Below are positions 16,184 through 23,989 of a stretch of 53,085 nucleotides of DNA, piece after piece. How positions within the stretch are numbered: position 1 is the stretch's first letter; every line of letters begins with the position of its first letter. The DNA is from Deinococcus radiopugnans ATCC 19172 (GTDB lineage: Bacteria > Deinococcota > Deinococci > Deinococcales > Deinococcaceae). The notes beneath the pieces were generated by a model, which was not told the origin of the DNA, made no database searches, and saw only the letters and a program-made list of their open reading frames with translations. Where the stretch lies: contig NZ_VDMO01000024.1 of NCBI RefSeq assembly GCF_006335125.1, positions 1 to 53,085 on the forward strand. Direction: 5' to 3'. A program made the translations under genes and the position numbers.

Positions 16184-18289
16184 ATGAAGCGATTACACCG
16201 TCCACTGGCCCTCACCGCCGCCCTGCTCGCCTCGCCCGCCCTGGCCGCGTCCTCCTGGATCAGCCTGAGTGACCAGACTGTCCTCGGCCCCGAAACGCAG
16301 ATGCGCGCCCAGGTGGGCCAGCTGCGCAGCGAAACGTGCCGGCCCGCCGTGCGCGACTACCAGACGCCCGGCCTCGCGCCCGCCGCCGGACTGGACATCG
16401 ACGAGGCGATCCGGGCGCTGGAGGGCGCACTGGCCGCCCTGAAGCCCGGCGATCCGGCCCGCGCGGGGCTGGAACGATCCCTGGAATTGCTGCGCAAGCA
16501 GAAAGCAGAAGGCACCAAAGTCCTGCCCCTGCCGGTGCGCCGCGAGAAGGGCGCGATGACCTTTGAAACAGCGCTGGCGGCGGCGCAGAAGCTGGTGGGG
16601 ACGGCGGGGAAAAAGCCCACGGGCGGCAGTTCCGCCGATGTGGCAGCGGCCCTGGCGGCCAAGAGTCCGCGCGGGGCACTGGCCCTGCTGCTGGCCCAGC
16701 AGCGCGCCAAACCCAAGGACGCCATGACGCTGGTGAATCTGGCGGGCGGGCTGACGCTTTCGGGGCTGCCGCGCGAGGCGATTGCCGTGCTGGACCACGC
16801 GGGGGAACTGGGCAAGCTGCCCAACCCCGGCGGCGTGCCGGGACAGGCCCTCGCCCTGACCAACCGGGGCCACGCCTTCCTGGGGCTGGGCCGCTGGAGC
16901 GAGGCGCAGGCCCCGCTCAAACAGGCCCTCGCGCTGGCCCCCGACCTCTCCGAAGCCCGCATGAACCTCTCCAAGGCGCTGCTGTGCAGCGGGGACGTGG
17001 CGGGCGCGACGCGCGAGCTGCGGGTGGCCCTGCGGCGCACGGTTGCGCCGGAGGGGAGCGACCTGATTCTGACCGAGGACACGCCCGGCACACACGGCGA
17101 CGCCCTGATGCCGCGCGAGCAGGCGTCCACCCGCCGCTCCGCAAAGGCGCTGTTGGACATGACGCGCGGCGCGACGTTCGCGCTGCCCCAGCTCAAGCTG
17201 CCCCTTAACCGGCAGGAGGCCGTCGTCTTGCACAAGAAATACGAGGCGCTGGAGCGCGAGGGACGTGGGGTGCTGAACGGTCTGCAGGCCCGCGCCACCG
17301 CCGTCAACCTCTCGCAGGTGCTGGACCCCGGCGAACTGCGCTGGTTCAGGCTGGTGAACGGGGCCATCACCACCTCGGTCTTCGAGCCGGAGGTCTGGCC
17401 CGCGTACCAGTCGGCGTACCGCGCCCATTACGACATGCTCAAGGCGCGTCCGGCGCTCACCGACGCCCGCAACAGGGCCATCGAGCGCGGGATTCAGGCG
17501 CTGTCCGCACCCGTTACCTGCGAGATGAAGAAAAAGGTCTACGACGATGCCGAGCAGATCTACATGGACGCCTTCCGGCCCTACGTCAAGGGCCAGGAAG
17601 GGGCGATGGCCCGCTTCGTGGCCGCGCGGGTGAAGTTCGAGACGGCCCTGGCCGCCAACCTGCCCGATCCGCAGGTGCGGGCGGCCAAGCGGGCGGCCAT
17701 CGAGGCGTCGGCCAAGTCGTCGTTCTACGGCCCGGTGGTCTTCGGGGCGATCCTGCTCAGCGACGTAAATGACCTGGACGTGACCTGTGGGGGGGCGACG
17801 CCGGACGTGCCGCTGGAACTGGCCGAACTGCCCACCCTGGACGCCGATCCCTGCGGCGGCGCGCTGTCGAGCGCCAAGCTCAAATCCAAGGTGCCCTCGG
17901 CGGCCCTCAAAGGGCAGGGCCTGGGCCTGAGCTTCGCGCTGAGCTGCAAGAAGATCGACATCGAGCTGTCTACCTCCTCGCTGCTGGACACCGACTGGCT
18001 GGGCGGCTTCGCCGCTGCCAGTCTGGACTGGAACGGCAACGCCACGCTGTTCACCGGCGTCAAGGCCGAGCTGAAGCTGCCGAAAGGGGTGCCGGTCACG
18101 GGCGGCGTGGGCGCGAAGGAGGGCGTCTACATCAAGTTCGGCCCGGGCGGCATTCAGGACGCGGGAATGCGGGTGGAACTCAAGGGTTCGCTGGGCGCCG
18201 GGCCGGACGCCGCCACCGGGTTGTGGGAGGGCAAGATCGAACAGGAGTTCGGCGTGGCGGCGGCGGCGGCGTACTGGCGCGAGGGCTGA
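16184..18289 (+). CDS. Exported TPR-repeat protein
   Basis: Protein of 701 residues. Signal peptide HRPLALTAALLASPALAASS. A Cys-containing segment (SETCRPAVRDYQ) follows, then helical TPR units in roughly residues 150-300 (TLVNLAGGLTLSGLPREAIA; TNRGHAFLGLGRWSEAQAPL; LSEARMNLSKALLCSGDVAG). A long helical region follows, and a C-terminal 170 residues rich in beta strands and small residues (LSFALSCKKIDIELSTSSLL; LFTGVKAELKLPKGVPVTGG). It resembles surface or periplasmic scaffold proteins, but no family was named. Leaderless start 6 bases behind CACCCT. The last codon overlaps the end of the palindromic repeat at 18289. Confidence 0.65.
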   Translation: MKRLHRPLALTAALLASPALAASSWISLSDQTVLGPETQMRAQVGQLRSETCRPAVRDYQTPGLAPAAGLDIDEAIRALEGALAALKPGDPARAGLERSLELLRKQKAEGTKVLPLPVRREKGAMTFETALAAAQKLVGTAGKKPTGGSSADVAAALAAKSPRGALALLLAQQRAKPKDAMTLVNLAGGLTLSGLPREAIAVLDHAGELGKLPNPGGVPGQALALTNRGHAFLGLGRWSEAQAPLKQALALAPDLSEARMNLSKALLCSGDVAGATRELRVALRRTVAPEGSDLILTEDTPGTHGDALMPREQASTRRSAKALLDMTRGATFALPQLKLPLNRQEAVVLHKKYEALEREGRGVLNGLQARATAVNLSQVLDPGELRWFRLVNGAITTSVFEPEVWPAYQSAYRAHYDMLKARPALTDARNRAIERGIQALSAPVTCEMKKKVYDDAEQIYMDAFRPYVKGQEGAMARFVAARVKFETALAANLPDPQVRAAKRAAIEASAKSSFYGPVVFGAILLSDVNDLDVTCGGATPDVPLELAELPTLDADPCGGALSSAKLKSKVPSAALKGQGLGLSFALSCKKIDIELSTSSLLDTDWLGGFAAASLDWNGNATLFTGVKAELKLPKGVPVTGGVGAKEGVYIKFGPGGIQDAGMRVELKGSLGAGPDAATGLWEGKIEQEFGVAAAAAYWREG

Positions 18290-18424
18290 TACGGATTCCG
18301 ATTGAATCGTTTGCAAAAACGATGAAATCCGAGCGGACGCGAGGAGGAAAGAATACGGGTTTCGCGTATGGATTAACCCAGCGGCGCTTTCCCGATGGGT
18401 TAAGGAATTAAGCGGAATCCGTAT
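18289..18424. repeat. Palindromic repeat element (MITE-like)
   Basis: A 136-base unit bounded by perfect 12-bp inverted repeats: ATACGGATTCCG at 18289-18300 and CGGAATCCGTAT at 18413-18424. Inside are two further perfect stems, ATCGTTT/AAACGAT (18306-18312, 18317-18323) and TTAACCCA/TGGGTTAA (18373-18380, 18396-18403). Its AT content is higher than in the neighbouring genes. The left arm supplies part of the stop codon of the TPR gene and the right arm lies 10 bases from the end of the SARP gene. This fits a non-autonomous mobile or small noncoding repeat that may act as a shared transcription end for two convergent genes. Confidence 0.65.
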
Positions 18425-18434
18425 GAGGTTGCCG

Positions 18435-21400
18435 TCAGGCCATGCCCAGTTTGTCGGCCAGCGCCCCGGCCTGCCGCCTCAGCTCCGCCGCCGCCGGGCC
18501 GTCCACCAGACTGGCCCGCAGCCGCAAGACCCCCAGCCGCCAGGGATCGTTCGGCAACTGCGTCAGCGCGTGCTGGGCCTCGTCCAGCCGGGCCAGGGCC
18601 TCGGCCACCCGGCCCAGATCGGCCAGTGCCTCGGCTTCCCGCAGGGCGCGCAGGGGCAGCATGGAGTTCATGAAGACCGGTTCGGTGCGCGTGGCTTGCA
18701 GCAGGCGCAGGGCGGCTTCCGGCTGGCCCTGCCGCCGCAGCGTGGCCGCGTGCACCAGCCGGATGGCCGAGATCAGCGCGCTGGGGCCTGGGCTGAACGC
18801 CTCGGCCTCGCCGTACAGCGCCGCCGCCCCGGCCAGATCGCCCCGCGCCAGCGCCAGCATCTGCCGCGCCACCAGCAGGCTCAGCCATTCCAGCGGACGG
18901 CTGTCCAGCGCCGCGAAATGCCGCTGCGAACGCGCGATGGCCTCTGCCGCCGCGTCCAGCTCGTTCAGGTCCACCAGCAGCCGCGCCAGTTTGGCCTGGC
19001 TGGTTCCGGCCCGCATCCGGTTGCCCTGCCGCAGGTGCAGCGGTTCGGCGCGCTCCAGGTGCGGGATGGCCGCCCGGGGGTCCAGGTAGGTGTAGGCCAG
19101 GCCCAGGCCCTCCTGCGCCTTGGCCTGCCATTCCAGATCGCCGGTCTGCTGGCCGATGGCCGCGAGGCGGGTCAGGTGGGTCAGCGTGCCCTGCGGATCG
19201 CCCGACATGAAGGCGGCCAGCGCGAGGGCCTCGGTCAGCGGGGCCTCGTATTTCAGACCTTCGGGGGGGCTTGCGTCGGGCGAAGCCGTGCCGCTTGCCA
19301 GCGCCCGCAAGCCCTCATGGGCGATCTGGCGCAGGCGCGGGGGCTGGGCCTGGCCTTCCTCGGCCCGGTAGCGTTGGGTGGCCACCGCCGCCCGTTGCAG
19401 CGGCGTGACGGCCTGCGCCGCCAGTGCCTCCACCGCCTGCGGGTGGGCCGGGTCCCCGCTGGCGGCCAGCGATTCGGTGTGTTCCAGCGCGGCGTCGAAA
19501 GCCAGTCCGGCGTCCAGCGCCGTGTACACTTCGGCGGCCTGGGCATAGAACTGCGCGGCCTCGCGGTGCCGCCCGGTGCGGCGGGCCGCCGCGCCCGCGC
19601 GCAGCAGCCACGGCGCGGCCTGCGCGGCGTCGCCGCCCGCCAGCCACAGTTCGGCCATGCGGCTGGGGGCGGGGTCCTCCGTGCCCCCGCCCGCCAGCAC
19701 CCGCGCCGCCGCGCGGCTCAGCAGCCGCCGCAGGCTCTCGGGCAGGTCCGCCCGCAGGGTCTCGGCCAGCAGCTCGTGGCTGAACCGTTCGCCCACCATC
19801 ACCTGGGCGCGTTCCAGTTCCTCCCACGCGGCAACCACGTCCAGCAGCGGGGCGCGCAGCATCTCCGACACCACTTCCACCGTCACGTCGCCGCGCAGCA
19901 CCGCCGCCGCCCGCGCCGCCTGAAACGCGGGCGGGGACAGCCGGCCCAGCCGGGCGCGCAGCAGTTCGGACACCCGGGGGGGCAGCGGCAGCGGGCCGCC
20001 CTCCCCGTCGCCCTGTTCCAGCACCGTCCGCACCGTCTCCAGCACGAACAGCGGGTTGCCGCCGGTGACGCCGAACAGGGCCTCTTCCCGTGAACCCACG
20101 TCCACACCGTCCAGCGAGGCGATCAGCTCGCGGCACTGCGCGGCGCTCAGCGGCGGCACCGTGATCCAGGCCACCTGGCCGCGCGCGGCGAAGCGGCGGA
20201 ACGCTTCGTGGTGTTCCGCGTCCAGCTCGTCCTCGCGGGCGGTGCAGATCACCCGGGGCAGGCCGCCGCGCCCGCCCAGCGGAAAGGTGTCCGACAGGAG
20301 CGCGAAGCCCAGGTCCCGCGAGGCGGCGTCGGTGTCGTGGACGTTCTCGAAGGCCACGGCCACCGCGCCCTGCATCGCCAGGCCGTAGACGTGCAGCACG
20401 GCGGCCATCACCTGCGCGTCGGTGCTGGCCGGCAAAGGCCCGGTGGCCCCGTCCCGGCGCAGTTCGGGCAGCAACGCGGCCAATACCGTCCTCACCGGGT
20501 CGGGCAGCGACGCCAGGGTGTCCGGGGGGGCCAGCACCCGGCGCAACATGCGAATGGTGGCGGCGTACGGCACCGTGGCGTCGCCGGGCCGCGCCTCCAG
20601 CGGCAGGTACGTGCCCTTGGCCGCCAGGAACTCCTGCATCAGCCGGGTCTTGCCCACCCCGGCAGGGCCGAGCAGCAGAATGGTCTGTCCCGCCGCCCAG
20701 GCCGCTTCCATCTGCCGCCAGATGGCCTCACGCCCGATCAGGACCGGGGGGCGCAGCAGCGACAGCGGAACGGTTGTTGGCGCGGGCACGGCGGCGGGCG
20801 GCAACGCCCCGCGCTCGATCAGCCGGGCCAGGGTCTGCGTCTCGGCCAGCGGCTCCACGTCCAGCTCGCGGTCCAGCAGCGCCGCCAGGCGGCGGTAAGC
20901 CAGCAGGGCCGCCGGACGGTCCCCGCACAGGTAGTGCAGCCGCATCACGCGCCGCCACGCGGCCTCCGAGAGTGGATTGAGGTCCAGGGCCAGGCCCGCC
21001 GGACGCAGCGCCCCGGCGTAGTCGGCGGCGGCCTCCAGCGCGTCGGCCTGGGCGCTCAGGCGGCCGCTCCGCAGGACGTCCAGACGCTCGCGCCAGCCCA
21101 GCAGCCAGGCCTCCAGATCGGCGGCCCCGTCCAGTTCCAGTCCGTCCAGCAGCGGGCCGCAGGCAAAATCGGTGCAACCCTCGTCGCCGAGCCAGCCCAG
21201 ATCCGTCTTCAGGGCGGGCGACAGACTCACCTCGGTCCCGGTCTGGAACAGCTCCGGGTGGTGGGCGCTCCCGATACGGCGCAACAGGTGGACGAGGTTG
21301 TTGCGGGCGGTGGCTTCGGGCACGGCGGGCCACAGCCGTCCGGCCAGCACCGAGCGCGGCGTCGGTCCTTCCAGGGCCAGGTACGCCAGCAGCGCCAGCG

Positions 21401-21500
21401 TGCGGGCCTCCACGCGCTGCGGCTGACCGTCTGGCGCCAGCAGGGCGGGTCTGCCCAGGGTCACGAGCTGCCAGCCTTCAGCCGGGGAGGATGCGGCCAC
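18435..21500 (-). CDS. SARP/BTAD-type regulator with STAND ATPase and TPR repeats (AfsR-like)
   Basis: Protein of 1021 residues. Residues ~10-95 form the OmpR-like winged helix of SARP proteins (TLALLAYLALEGPTPRSVLA; TARNNLVHLLRRIG). Residues ~100-235 are the all-helical BTAD domain (LNPLSEAAWRRVMRLHYLCG; ALLAYRRLAALLDRELDVEP). Then comes an ATPase with Walker A GPAGVGKT at 278-285 and GVTGGNPLFVLETV, and TPR-like helices to the end. The architecture matches AfsR-type transcriptional activators that integrate a nucleotide-driven switch. The start is GTG 21500, 8 bases behind TAAACT; a nearby start cannot be excluded. It lies convergent to the envelope cluster whose promoters carry 11-base direct repeats, the kind of site SARPs bind. 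Confidence 0.85.
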   Translation of the reverse strand: MAASSPAEGWQLVTLGRPALLAPDGQPQRVEARTLALLAYLALEGPTPRSVLAGRLWPAVPEATARNNLVHLLRRIGSAHHPELFQTGTEVSLSPALKTDLGWLGDEGCTDFACGPLLDGLELDGAADLEAWLLGWRERLDVLRSGRLSAQADALEAAADYAGALRPAGLALDLNPLSEAAWRRVMRLHYLCGDRPAALLAYRRLAALLDRELDVEPLAETQTLARLIERGALPPAAVPAPTTVPLSLLRPPVLIGREAIWRQMEAAWAAGQTILLLGPAGVGKTRLMQEFLAAKGTYLPLEARPGDATVPYAATIRMLRRVLAPPDTLASLPDPVRTVLAALLPELRRDGATGPLPASTDAQVMAAVLHVYGLAMQGAVAVAFENVHDTDAASRDLGFALLSDTFPLGGRGGLPRVICTAREDELDAEHHEAFRRFAARGQVAWITVPPLSAAQCRELIASLDGVDVGSREEALFGVTGGNPLFVLETVRTVLEQGDGEGGPLPLPPRVSELLRARLGRLSPPAFQAARAAAVLRGDVTVEVVSEMLRAPLLDVVAAWEELERAQVMVGERFSHELLAETLRADLPESLRRLLSRAAARVLAGGGTEDPAPSRMAELWLAGGDAAQAAPWLLRAGAAARRTGRHREAAQFYAQAAEVYTALDAGLAFDAALEHTESLAASGDPAHPQAVEALAAQAVTPLQRAAVATQRYRAEEGQAQPPRLRQIAHEGLRALASGTASPDASPPEGLKYEAPLTEALALAAFMSGDPQGTLTHLTRLAAIGQQTGDLEWQAKAQEGLGLAYTYLDPRAAIPHLERAEPLHLRQGNRMRAGTSQAKLARLLVDLNELDAAAEAIARSQRHFAALDSRPLEWLSLLVARQMLALARGDLAGAAALYGEAEAFSPGPSALISAIRLVHAATLRRQGQPEAALRLLQATRTEPVFMNSMLPLRALREAEALADLGRVAEALARLDEAQHALTQLPNDPWRLGVLRLRASLVDGPAAAELRRQAGALADKLGMA

Positions 21501-22129
21501 GATGGTTCAGTTTACCCGTTCGGCGGGTGGGGAAGACGGACGGTCAGGCCGGGGGGACGGTGCTGTCAGGTTCGCCGCGCAGAGGGTGGACCGGGCGCAG
21601 GAGCAGCTTGAGGACTGGGCCACCCCTCCGCTTCTGAGCTGGGCGGACATGTTCTGAAGATCGCCCCATCGTTTGTACCGCCGTTGAGCCTGACTGCCTC
21701 GGCGTCCCCCGTCGTCAAAGCCATCCCCATGCTGGCGCACAGCCGGGAACTGGAGATTGTCGCGGAGGGGGTAGAAACCCAGGAGGAACGTGATCTTGTG
21801 AGGGAGTTGGGCTGCCACCTGGGTCAGGGCTCCCTGTGTGCACGTCCCTCGCCCTTCCTCCCTGCCTGAACCTGAGGTCGGGGCCAAAGCCAGACGGTGG
21901 TCAATTCAAATGAAGGTTTCCCCTTCTTCGCTCCACAGGTGTGGCGCACCGAATACACGGGCGGTGCAAGCGGGCCGGCCTGTGGGATCCGATGGAGCTG
22001 TGGAAAGATCGGCCACGTCAGGCCAATGGGGATCGGCCCACCGTGCTGCCACCTGCGCCGTCAGACTGACGCCGGAAACGGGGGCCGGGTCATGGTCTGC
22101 GGCACCCCGGCAGTGGCACGATTTTCAGC
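21501..22129. other. Spacer with regulator debris
   Basis: Apart from the EAL-domain remnant listed separately (about 21640-21867) nothing here can be supported as a gene. An open frame at 21897-22133 on the plus strand shows no domain and no ribosome site. Confidence 0.4.
21640..21867 (+). pseudogene. Remnant of an EAL-domain phosphodiesterase
   Basis: The frame gives GHVLKIAPSFVPPL, then SPVVKAIPMLAHSRELEIVA and EGVETQEERDLVRELGCHLG, then QGSLCARPSPF. This is the C-terminal third of an EAL domain (compare LKIDRSFV ... VAEGVET ... LGCDYGQGYLFARP in the family), a cyclic-di-GMP phosphodiesterase. The catalytic EAL motif itself and the rest of the fold are missing, and the usual Asp in LKIDxSF is changed to Ala. 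It is therefore a non-functional fragment. Confidence 0.65.
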
Positions 22130-23341
22130 GTGAAGCCCTCCAGACGCCTGTCCAGGCCACGACCCCTGACGCTGGTCTTGCTCATCCTCGGCCTGGTCGG
22201 CACGGCTGCTCTGAGCGTCGGCTGGTACTTTGCCGACGCGCTGGTGTGGGCCTCGCCCGTCCGCCGGCGCATTCCCAACACCCGCATCCTGGGCCTTTCG
22301 GGTGAGCAGCCCCTGACCCCTGGGTCTGGACCGCCCACACCCGCCCCCCAGGTCACCCTGACCCGCAACGCGGCCACCATCCACCCTGGCGTGCTGGGCC
22401 TGGAATGGGATGATCCAGATGACGTGCCGCGCTTCGCCCAGCTGGGTCCGGTCCTGACACAGACCCGCCGCACCGTCACCCGCACGGTGCAGTGGCAGGA
22501 GGCCGGGCTGACGGTGGGCCAGGCGGTGCGCCCCACCACCGTCGGGCTGGGCACCCCGGCGTCGCGCGGCCTGGCCTATCAGGACGTCCTCGTCCCCGCG
22601 CCGCATGGCCCCATGCCCGCGTGGCTGGTGCCGGCCGGCCCTGATGGCGGGGTGGACACCGACTGGGTGATCGTGACCCACGGCTACCGGGGCCTGCGGC
22701 AAGACGCCCTGCGCGTCCTGCCCACCTTCGCCCGACTGGGCCTGAGCAGCCTGACCATCACGTACCGCAACGCCCACGGCGCACCCCGCACGCCGCAGGG
22801 CGTCTATAGACTCAGCGCCGAGGAATGGGAAGACCTGGAGGCCGCCGTGCAGTTTGCGCAGGCCCACGGGGCGCGGCAGATCGTGCTGATGGGCTTCAGC
22901 ATGGGCGGCGGCATCACGCTGGCCTTTTTGCGCTACAGCGCGCTGGCCTCTCGGATCACGGCGGCCGTGCTGGATTCCCCTCCGCTGGAGTGGCGTTCCC
23001 TGATCCGTCACTTTGCCCGGCGCTATTACGTGCGTCCGTTCGCGCGTCTGGTGGAATACCTGACGGTCCTCAAGAGCGGCCAGGACTTCGATGCCATTGA
23101 CCACCACAGCGTGATGGACCAATTTCAGACGCCGATGCTGCTGTTTCACGGCAGCGCGGACCGGACGGTGCCGGTGGCGCATGTGGAGCGCTTTGCCCAC
23201 GCGAGACCGGACATCGTGGAGTACCACCGGGTGGAGGGGGCCGAACACATCCGGATCTGGAACATGAACCCGGAATGGTACGAGGCGACGCTGGCCCGCT
23301 TTCTTCGCCGGGTGCTGGCAGGGGAGACGTCCGGGACGTGA
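22130..23341 (+). CDS. Alpha/beta hydrolase, membrane-anchored
   Basis: Protein of 403 residues beginning at GTG 22130. An N-terminal transmembrane anchor (LTLVLLILGLVGTAALSVGW) precedes a classic alpha/beta hydrolase domain: oxyanion region VIVTHGYRGLRQD near residue 181, nucleophile elbow GFSMGG with Ser257, Asp344 in HGSADRTVP and His373 in GAEHIRIW. The catalytic triad is complete, so an esterase or peptidase activity on the outer face of the membrane is likely; substrate unknown. No clear ribosome site precedes the GTG. It stands alone between two degraded signalling genes. Confidence 0.8.
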   Translation: MKPSRRLSRPRPLTLVLLILGLVGTAALSVGWYFADALVWASPVRRRIPNTRILGLSGEQPLTPGSGPPTPAPQVTLTRNAATIHPGVLGLEWDDPDDVPRFAQLGPVLTQTRRTVTRTVQWQEAGLTVGQAVRPTTVGLGTPASRGLAYQDVLVPAPHGPMPAWLVPAGPDGGVDTDWVIVTHGYRGLRQDALRVLPTFARLGLSSLTITYRNAHGAPRTPQGVYRLSAEEWEDLEAAVQFAQAHGARQIVLMGFSMGGGITLAFLRYSALASRITAAVLDSPPLEWRSLIRHFARRYYVRPFARLVEYLTVLKSGQDFDAIDHHSVMDQFQTPMLLFHGSADRTVPVAHVERFAHARPDIVEYHRVEGAEHIRIWNMNPEWYEATLARFLRRVLAGETSGT

Positions 23342-23439
23342 GCGGGCAAGGTGGGGTGAGTGCGGGGTGAACCGAGTTCAAAGGGGCGATCAGGACCATC
23401 GTGCCCAGGCCTGCTGACGCTGATCCACCGTGGGCAGGA

Positions 23440-23749
23440 ACTGATGCTGCCGCTGACCAGCTGCTGGGCCATGCCCTGAAGGACACCCGGTTCCGCGAGG
23501 CGGCGGTGATCGGGGTGTGGGCCGAGGCGCGCGTGGGCGGTGTTCGTGCGCGACAACGGGGGGCTTGAATCCCCAGGATCAGGACCGACTGTTCAGGGTC
23601 TTTCAGCGGCCGCAGCTGGAGCGCGAGTTTGAAGGCACGGGGGTGGGGCTGGCGAAGGTGCGCCGCATCGTCGCGCGGCAGGGGGGACGGTCAGCGCCGC
23701 CAGCGTGCTGGGCGAGGGAGCGCTGTTCGGCTTTACGCTGCCGCGCTGA
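23440..23749 (+). pseudogene. Remnant of a histidine kinase (HATPase domain)
   Basis: Three frames together give the end of a phytochrome/PAS-type sensor kinase: [20 protein letters not shown] (N box region), [10 protein letters not shown] (G1/F box), [20 protein letters not shown] then [18 protein letters not shown] (G2 box), and finally [20 protein letters not shown] with a stop at 23749. At least three frameshifts are needed and the receptor part is gone. It is a dead copy of a light- or redox-sensing kinase type common in this genus. Confidence 0.65.
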
Positions 23750-23989
23750 AGGCGGGCGCAAGCGCCTCAACCGGTGCGAAAATGAAGCTACATGCAGGAT
23801 CGCGCCGAGGGCCTAATCACTCCCGGCTTGGTCAGCAAAGGAGCACCTTCAAAGATCAGACGTGACATTAAACAGGGAACGCCTGCGCCAGCACGATGTC
23901 CAGATGCACGCTGATGGGGCCATGCCTGGAGTCATTCACCTGGCCTGGGACGCGGGTGCGCTTCAGGTCCCGGAGTCGTACAGTGGATC
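23750..23989. other. Upstream region of the STAND/LuxR gene
   Basis: No gene is visible. The right end carries the predicted promoter TACAGT (23979-23984), 5 bases before the start codon of the regulator gene. Confidence 0.4.
23979..23984 (+). promoter_or_regulatory. -10 element of a leaderless regulator gene
   Basis: TACAGT followed by 5 bases and ATG 23990. This matches the TAnnnT-plus-short-gap pattern of leaderless genes and decides the start over the in-frame ATG six codons further on. Confidence 0.5.
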
